Made by a program: the position numbers and the translations under genes | The notes under the pieces: model-generated | Told to the model about the DNA's origin: nothing | Database searches by the model: none | The model's input: only the letters and a program-made list of their open reading frames with translations | Shown: in pieces, positions 1-9,200 of the stretch | Numbering within the stretch: the stretch's first letter is position 1 | Layout: each line of letters starts with the position of its first letter | Assembly: GCA_049299895.1 (NCBI GenBank) | Contig: JBAQYF010000021.1 | Coordinates: 62,001-126,000 of the forward strand | DNA length: 64,000 nucleotides | Source of the DNA: CAIYYO01 sp049299895 | GTDB lineage: Archaea; Altiarchaeota; Altiarchaeia; IMC4; QMZM01 | Direction: 5' to 3'

Positions 1-103
1 CCGGAACGAACCGGATGCCCCGGGAAAAAAGAAGACCTACGCGCAGGACCTGAAGGGAACGGCCGAAGAAATGTTTGCTTTCAGGCCTGGAATGGATGGT
101 TAA
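1..103 (+). CDS. C-terminal end of an upstream gene (partial)
   Basis: The frame starting at base 2 is open to a TAA at 101-103 and gives the last 33 residues, ending in RPGMDG. The tail is charged and has no recognisable domain. The DNA that follows, starting at the stop codon, resembles the DNA following the first giant gene (both begin TAATTACATT). This suggests the upstream gene belongs to the same family of giant proteins. That is an inference, because only 33 residues are visible. Confidence 0.55.
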   Translation, partial: RNEPDAPGKKKTYAQDLKGTAEEMFAFRPGMDG

Positions 104-131
104 TTACATTTCCTGTGGAAAAACGCCATTA

Positions 132-207
132 TTGAACTAATTTCTCTATATAAACATAATTATTATACAATATTTAAGTATTACTGACCTATTTATAATA
201 CTGTTGA
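132..207 (+). repeat. Promoter-bearing intergenic repeat, copy 1
   Basis: This 76-bp stretch aligns without gaps to 11121-11196, with about 14 mismatches by eye. The core, from the TATA box through TTTAAGTATT, is nearly identical. The TATA-like box lies at 147-153. It precedes the first giant gene by about 85 nt, which leaves a leader of roughly 55-60 nt. The same element ahead of two adjacent giant genes suggests shared transcriptional control and origin by tandem duplication. Confidence 0.75.
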
Positions 208-235
208 TTTTTTAGTCCTTCAGAGAGCAGTTTAA

Positions 236-3200
236 ATGGATAAACCCCCCTGCGGCCTGGATAATGGAAAAAAGGGAGCGGCAAAAAGGCCTAAGGTAGC
301 GGGAGCTATAGAAGACATCATACTCGGCTCAGCTAGCCGCACTGCTAGATTATTCCCCGGGATAAGCCTGAGAATCGCCGGCACAGAGTTCTTTAAGAAA
401 CTATTCGCCAAGGAGCCGTTCGAAGATGGACATAGAAGCGGACCCGGCGCCTATGAGAACTCCGCATCGAAAAGAGATATAAATCACGACGAGAAATTTT
501 TACTGACCCTCTCGCGTTTCCAGGACTGCTGCATGAGAGACCAGTCGATGAATAAACTCTTATCCGAAGAAGGCTGCGACCCAAAGAACTTAATTGATCC
601 CTCCTCCTACAAGACCTACAGGGCGGAGCATGCGCTTGCTTCGAGGCTGATGGAGTGGCTGTCGACGGATGAGAATGGAATGGAACGCATGGGACTCGTA
701 TACGATGTCGAGGCATTTTCTTCGTATGAAACGCTGGAGACCGGCAGGGCCAGTTGCTGGTCCCTTTCTTCCTTGTACAAAGAGCTTTGCGATGCTATCG
801 GGATCCCCGCAGGATACCTGGTATCATTCAATCACGTCTCCAATCGCCTAACCCTCGATGGAAAAGAGTACTATGTGAACGTGACCAGTCAGCAGATGGT
901 CCCCCTGGACGATGCCGAAAAGAGCGGTTATGCCAAACTCCATAAGGTGCCTGATGACTACGTGGAATACGCTGTTGACCTGCGCAGGTATCGAAGGGAC
1001 AGAGACCTGCAAAAGGGCTCAGAATGTCTGGCGGGCATACCAAAAGAATACCTGGAAGATCTGCCTGAGAACTTGTTGCTCCGTTATGCCGCGGCAAATT
1101 TTTATATACTCCAGGCGGAGAACGAGCCGGCCGGGAAAAAAGCGGCTGAATTATTCGTAAAAGGGATGAGACACTATCAAAGCATAGTTGAGTACTATGA
1201 AGATACCGGCACCGTAAAAGCAAAAAGGGACGCCGCCGCAGGCAGCCTGGAGAGATACACGGAAGCGCCTGACATATGGATCTGCGAGGGGGACAACGCA
1301 TGTAAACGAGGCTGGCTTGAGGAAGCAATAGAAAAATATGACAATGCGATAGCCGCATCCAGGGTTCTTGGGCTGACTGAAAAGGAAGAAAAAGCAAAAA
1401 AGAGAAAGGCAGAACTCCTCATAAACCATGCCCCAGCCGGACGAACGACTGCTGACACATCGAATGTCGCGGTACACTTGGATGACGCTCCATCATACCG
1501 GCAGACCTACATGAGAATAACTCCCGAAAAGCTGCTTGAGTCTGTGCGGGCAGGAGAAAAAGAGGTAGATTCAATTGTGTCGCTCGCAAAGAACAGAAGG
1601 GAGGAGATATTCACTGCAATAGATAAAATAAGAGGCGACAAGGAGTTCACAATATTCCTGGAAACGGATGAGGGAAAAGCCGTAGAAAAATCCTGGAGCC
1701 TTGAAATAGAGAACCGGATGGGACGGGCATGCATCGACGCATACCTAGCGGATGAAGTGCCGGACGAATCAAAGATCGAGCAGGCGGCCGCTTTCCTGTA
1801 TGCGGCAAAGAACATTGACTCTTCCGACACGGAAACCTTGAAAAATGAAGCGATACTCGAATTACTCCTGGGGATGCCTCAAAGCGTCGAGGAAAAAGCG
1901 TATTCAGCGAAACGGCTAAAAGCCGCGGCAAATGAGCTAATGGGCCTGAAGAGATACTCCGATGCCGGGAGCTATCTGAAAAAATATCTGGAACTGTATC
2001 CCACGAGCAAGACTGCCAAATTCGAGCTTCTCATGTGCGAAAAACACTTGGGCAAAAAAACAAAAAACATATTCTCCGAAAAAAAGAAAAAAGGAAAAAA
2101 AATAATCGCAGACGAGGGAAACAAGAGGATAACGATAAAGGCCGGATCATCCGTGCAGGCATTCCGCATTCCGGGCGCAGGTGTAGTCTCCAGGGTCATA
2201 GACGAAAACGCCAGATTCCTTAAAAGCCTGAAATCAGACAATGTCAGCCAGGTCATCGAACGGAACGACTCAATCTTCCTTTTTTCAAAAGACATATCCA
2301 GGGAGCACGCAGGCTATAACCGGTTATCCGGGTACATGCTGTCCCAGGGCGTCGATCTGTGCTGCTACGCGCAAGCCTCGGAAGGCGAGGGACTAGACGG
2401 CCGCAGAATAACCCTTGTCGAAAACATGCGCGCCCCCAGGCATATAATATACAAAAAAGACGGCAAATGGAAAACAGTTACGCTGGAATACAGCAGCCGC
2501 GCAGAGTCATGGAAAATTGAGGAATCTGATGCGCGGGAATCCGACTTGGAGAATGCGCAGGAAGAATACGACCTTGCCGGCAGAGACGAATACGGCGGGC
2601 TGTCACTTGTCCCGACAAAGGGCTATGAAAACAGGACAAGAAAAAAATTCAAGCCTAATATGCTCGTGCACTCGCAAACGCCGCGCAGGAAGAAAATTCC
2701 AGACATGAGTTTCTTCCTGGAAAAAAGGATAGAACACTACTGTCTCATAAAACAGGGGACATACTCCGATCCAGCCCTGAAATATTACATGCATTCATCC
2801 AAGGCGCTGACAGGCAAGACCATAGACGAACATGCCCATGAAAGGCGCAGAGCAGGCAAGACGGAAAAAATAAAGGAGACTGCCGTAAACGCCATCCTTG
2901 CGGCATCAGAGTACGCCGGCGGAAACACGCCCGAACAGATAGCAAGATCGATTACGGACGGCATACTCAAAGAAATCGGCGACGATCCGGTCAGGCGGGC
3001 GGCAGTCAAACCCCTGCTGGGGATACTTGAGGCACATTATAAAAAGATAGTAAAAGCAGAGAAGGCCGCAGAAAGGATCGCTCTCGCAGAAAAATACGTA
3101 TGGGCAGCGAAAAAAATCCTATGGCTCCTTTCAGTCGGCGTAAAGACCGGCCCGGTCCAGGGATACTTAAACAGCGTTGCATTGTGCCATCCCGGAAGCT

Positions 3201-6200
3201 TCGCGGAATACAAAGAGGATAATACTCTAAGTGACAGGTTCCATGAGGCATATGCGCTTGAGAAGAAAAAGAAAACAAGGATGCTTACAGAGAAAGGCGA
3301 AATCAATGAATTAATAAAGAATCTGAAGACGGAAAAGAAGGCAATAGTTGCGAATGAAGGATACAGAAACAGGGGAATAACCGGGAAGATTAATCCAAAA
3401 GACCTGAACCGGGATACAGGCCCCTTAAAAGGGACTGACTACCTGGAAAAAATGTTTCCCCGGGGACTACAGGCGCGCGCCGATGCATTGTTCGAACAGA
3501 AAAAGAGCATTATATCCAAAGGTAAAACTATCGCAGCGCAGACAGTCGACGTAAGTTCGGAGGCGAAAGGCTGGATCGAAGAATTGTCGGCTACTGCATT
3601 GTCTCTTTATGATGCCGATCTCCCCGATGAAGCTGCGAGGGTCACTGGAATCCTGGCCGAGGCCTATGACACGGAAATCGTAAGAAGATGCAAGCCTTCT
3701 TATTTGATCAATGTGTCGAAGCTCTACTGTGCGGCATACGAAAGAGCCGCTTTCTCATATGATGAAAGAACCGGGGTGTTTTATGTGGCCGAAGCCATAA
3801 AACTAAGAGAGGCGCTTGACCACTACGTGTTTCCGGAAGACGTGCGCACAAAGCACATGAACCCCAAGGTATGGGACAGCATAAGAATGCCGTTAACGAA
3901 ATTGGCGGAACGGCTTGAAGACACAGGATTAAACCCGAGTTACATCAAGAGCATCGCACAGGAAGCAAGGCCTTACGATATAACAGAGGACAAGAGCATC
4001 GAAAACGAATACTTCCCCCTGAATGTCCTGAAATCAAGCAAAGGCGTTATCCTCCCGCTTGAGGCATCAGAAAAGATCGTCTCATGGTCGCAGGAAAACA
4101 AAATAGAACTACAGAGGGACGCAGACGGAAAGACTGTAGCGATCCGCATGAAAGACCTCAGGAGATACGAACGGGAGCATCCGGAAACATGGGACCTTAT
4201 ACTGATGCCGAATGGGCAATTCGAGAGGATCCCTCCGCGAATTAAGCTATCAAAGGAAGAAGTGGCGCAGCATAACGTAAGACTGAATCTCCCTTTCAAT
4301 AAAGACTTGCTGAAAGAATCATTAAACAAGCTTGAGCCGTCGATAAAACCCCCTGCGGATAACAAGCAGGCAGATGCGGTAGCCGTACTTCTGAATGCAG
4401 TGTATAGTAATAAAGACATGTGGAAAGGAGGCGAGGTAAAATCAGAAGATGCCTCGTACACTCTGGAAATACTATACAATAAGACAGGGCCGCCGGTTTT
4501 TCCAAAAGGCGTAAACAACAAGACACAGAAACACAGATACTTCCTCGAACACGTCCTCAAGCCCCTGATAAAAGCAGGAGTCGTCGCATACAAGGATAAA
4601 AGATACTACATTCCGGGAGCAAAGGAAAAAGAGATAGTCGAAAGGGCGGTGGAGATCAAAAAAGAACGCAGGGATAATATCCTGCCTGATGCAGGGATTT
4701 CCAGAAATGGCCCGGTCTATACAAGCCGTTTGAAGACAAGTGAGCTGGAATCAACGAATGATGGACTCCCAATCATATCCAGCAGACATCTTAAGGCTTA
4801 CAGGGAGTGCTTCGGTGACATATCGGCATTATCCCGCATGGATTCCCTTATCCCGAGAGCAATGGTATACAGCATCGCATTGCTCGAAGATGGCTCTTTT
4901 ACCACAACAGAAATGACCGGACTGATCGGCTTATCGAAAAATACCTCGATTAGTCCGCATCTGGCTATCCTAAAAAGGAACGGGTACCTTACTTTCTCTT
5001 CCGGGAAATACTCGAAGACTCAGAAATTTACCGTTCTATCGGATAAGTTCCTCCACAAGATCGGGCAGGTCCATGTTTCGGCAACGCAAAAAGGACGGAA
5101 CAAGAATATGCCTGACGCAAGGGATCGAGGGATCACAATCAGGCTTCCTGATGAACGGGCCGGGCGGGCTGAATCGCTGTTCGAATCATACGATCCCGGC
5201 AAGATAGATGAAGCAGAGGAACTTGTCTTGTCATTGACGTCATCTCTGAGCGAGCCAGCATCATTCATCGCTGCAGCGAACCTTTACCGCTCACTTATCT
5301 ACCTGTCAGATGACTGGTTCGGGCCGCGGTCCGACTATTACGCGAGCGTCGCCTGCTCTCTCTCCGATGCTTTGTTTACGCGGGCCGAAGAACTTTCCTC
5401 CGATAAAGAAGCAAGCCAGAAAGACAGGATACGCATAGTGGCAAAGCTCTCCGACTTGTCGAAAGAGGCAGCGGACAAGGGCATATCCGAGGCTGCGGAG
5501 ACGTTGAACGAAATCATGGAGACGCTTGCAGTAAGCCTGGAACCCCGCCAGAGAAAGCCTCTTGATACTGCTGAAAAATACCTTGAGAAAGAGAGGAGAC
5601 CAGTCCCGGCACTGGATACTTCCGTAAAAATTAAACTTTTTTTGGACTATCAAAACACCCGCAAACAGGCCCTGGAAAAACTCACTGGAAAGTTAGAAGA
5701 AGCATGCGGGGAAAAACTCAACCAGGAACCGGCTCTGTGCTTCATGGAGATGATCGCAGGCTCTGGATCCATGGAAATCCTCAAAGAAAAAACCGGCCTG
5801 GGCGAGCGGGCGATAAACGCCGCCCTGAAGCCTCTTTTGGCCGGCGGCCTGATAGTAAACCGGGGGGGCTATCTTGCAACGCCAAGCGGTATACGTTTCA
5901 CGGAAACCGCTTTATTCGGGACGGGGCCTGAGACAGTGCCTTTAAGAATGCATGCAGACGGGATTATATTGCCTGTACAGTATGAGGGCGCATACCAAGA
6001 CGTATTCAGCGACGTATCTGATTTGCTGAAACTAGGGGGCGCGCTTGGAAAGAACCTCGTGTTCTGCCTCGCAACGGATCCGGCGGATCGATTCGACCTA
6101 GGATATGCAGTCAAGCTCCTTGGCCGGGGCAAAAACCGGGCGAGCGTATCCCATATATTAGTAAACCTGTCAAAAGGAGGATATATCCGGATAACCGGAG

Positions 6201-9200
6201 AGACGCATAAGACCTATGAAAAGACTGAAAAATTCAAGGCGCTAGCAGAAAAGTTTAGGAGTAAGACAACGGGCCTTGATGAAACGAATGCAGGGAACGG
6301 TAAAAAAACGGGTTTCTCCGGCAACCTTGAGGATATAAAATTCTCTCAGGATGATCTAAGGCTGGAAGATTTAGGTGTTAAAGATAAGTTTGATAGCGAT
6401 TATGCCGTTTTTAAACGATTCTGTTCTGACAATGGCGTTGATATTATGTCCTTTAATGAATCCCAAGTGGAATCAATATGGTCCGGTAATCTGGAATCCT
6501 TGTCTGCCGGTCTTTCAGAACAAATAACAAAATTCCAAAAGAGTTGCGCAGACTATGGCCTGGATGTAAATACGCTTGATTCTGGCGCCAAAGCAGATCT
6601 TCTGAAACTCGCCCTTATACTTGTTTGGGTTGATCAGAATGCGAAATGGCCTGCAGCGTTTTCGTACGATAAATACATTTTTTGCATAAAAGATTTTGTC
6701 GTAGGGCATAAAGGAAACTGCATGGCTTTTGCATTATACCTGGCAGGTCTTGCAGAAAGAGCAGGCCTCAATCTTGGTTTTTATTCGTCTTCCGCACATA
6801 CTTTCAACAGAATTAAACTGGGGAATCAGGATTATCTGGTGAATGCAACTGCATTATACAAAAAATTAATACACGGGGGGAAACTTTCCGGAGAACTTAT
6901 ATACAATGACGTTGCCCCAGTAAACATGGATATGGTGATCCGGCATCTATTACTCCTTTATTACGGACGCGAATACAAGTTCGACAAGGCAACAAAAGAG
7001 GTAAAAGCCCTCCTGGAGAAATATCCTGGAAAAGACAGTCTGGCGTATATATGCGCCTTGATTGATGACTTTTACGCCCATTATGGAATGGATCCTGTGG
7101 CTAAGAAACTCCGGGAAAATATTCCTAAACTATTGCATTACGGCATAGAAGAAACCGGTTCCGGACTGGGCGGAACCTACCTAAAAAAAATAATTGCGTT
7201 AACCGACTCAGTTGAATTTCCAAAATTGCCCGGGAATCCTTCAACCGGCAAAAAATCCCCTTCCATAAGCCGCTTGGTCTCCGAGGAGGAAATGCCTTTT
7301 TACGCCTCAGGAGAAGACGATAGCAGGAGACGCGTCTCAGGCATCATTGTTCAGGCCTCTTCCAGGAGAGTTGAGCGCCTCTACGAAAACGGCGTTTATG
7401 CGAGCCTGGACCGCTGGTTCTCATGGAATCCCCCGCTTTTGGCAGCGGCGCAGGAAGAAATCTTTGCGAGGGAGGACATTCCTTACGTCATGCTTCACGT
7501 ATTCGATTATGTCCATATGCAGAGTCCCGGGACTGTGAAAGCATTGTTTGCGCACATGGACGATATCGACAAAGCCCCGGCCGGGAAGGGCTCCGGGAGG
7601 ATCGCAGCATTCCAGTCTGCGCTCTACGTATTTGCGAATATCTGTCGTAACGGGGCCGTGCCTTTGAACGAGGTTGATGGTCTGCTTCGGAAAATGTTCG
7701 AGGCCGGGAGCCCCGGGGATTATCTGAACTGGGTCAAAGACGTTCTTGTTCCAGTGCTGGAAGCTTTTTTGCGTTCCAGGTCGTATCCGGTTCCGGGAAC
7801 ATGGAGCGGAGTATTGATACACTGCCTTGCAGCGTTCCCCGGAGAGAATGCATATTCCGTGAGCAGGGAAAGTGAGATAGAAACGATTTATTCCATCCTC
7901 CGCCGCCTTGGGGCTGATGAAGCGCCCTCTGATGCGAAAACGGCACCCGGCTTCCTTTTAGGTTTGTGCTATGCGGCAACATTGAAGACCGAACCCGCTG
8001 AGGTCCTTGAGAAGATACCTGCGGGCATGCATTTGAAGCATAGCTTTACGTATTCGCCGAACAAAGAGAAGGATATTTCGCCCTGGTCCGGTGCGGAGTA
8101 CGTCGAAGGTGCAGGGCAGTGCTGCGGTAACATCTTCGGGCTTCCGGCAGAGCTTTCGCACTACTCCGGGGAGGTGCTGAACCCGTATTATATATCCCCT
8201 GAGGCCGAGAATGAGTTGACCGACAGCATAGGATTTTCGATCATCTCCAGGAGTCCTCTTGTTAACCGGTACAACCCCTCATGGGAATACGTTCCATCGA
8301 TATATGAATACGGAGAATCATTGTTGCGTGAGGCAAAGGAGGATACTTCTGTCAGAAAGCGTTTGTGTGACGTAATGAAAATAGATGAGACAGGTATCAT
8401 ATCAGAAGACCTGTCCTCGAAATTATCCCCCTCTGGGGTCTACAACATCGGCTTTGTCATGTGCAGGGACGAGGAAAGCGTTTCTCTGCTGGGTGCTGAA
8501 ACCCTAAAGAAAAAAGAAAAGGCCGAACTCTGCCAGGAATATTTCGGCCGGGCCGAGATGGACAACATAGCAGGCGCCAAGCAATCAAGCAGCAGGGGGT
8601 TGTTCCTTTTATCTTCGCAGGAGCTTGCGCCGTATGACGACCTTGTAGACTACGACGGCCACCTTCTCACGGAAAGATTGGCGCTGGATTACTCCATTCA
8701 GATAATGGTCTCGGCCAAGGCGGCAGGTGCGACCCCGGACATATTGGAGTACGTGAGTCAGCAGGCAAAGAAGAAGCTATTGGAAAGGACCCGTCTCTTA
8801 AGATATGGAAAAACCCTATTCAGTTTAGATCTTGGCCTGGGAGTAAGAGAAGATAGTATCCTCGATGTCTCAGAAAAGGGATTCACGGACATGGGTCTTG
8901 CATGCCCCAAGAGCCTTACAATGATCGGGGAAACCCCGAAGATGATGGTTTACGCAGCCGGGTATCACGATGCCTCGGGCGGAGGAAAATACGTCATCTG
9001 CATGCCGAAGACGGGGGAAAAACTGCTGGTATTCGACGGAAACGTCAACTGGCAGGATGCAGTGGACGAAATAAAGAAGATAGACAAGGACTGCATGATG
9101 CGTATCATCGATCGCCTGAAAGAATCCGGGAAGATAAAACAGGGCATGCCGTCCGAAAGAACATTATCAGTCGAAGAAGTCGACCACATGCTCAATGGAT

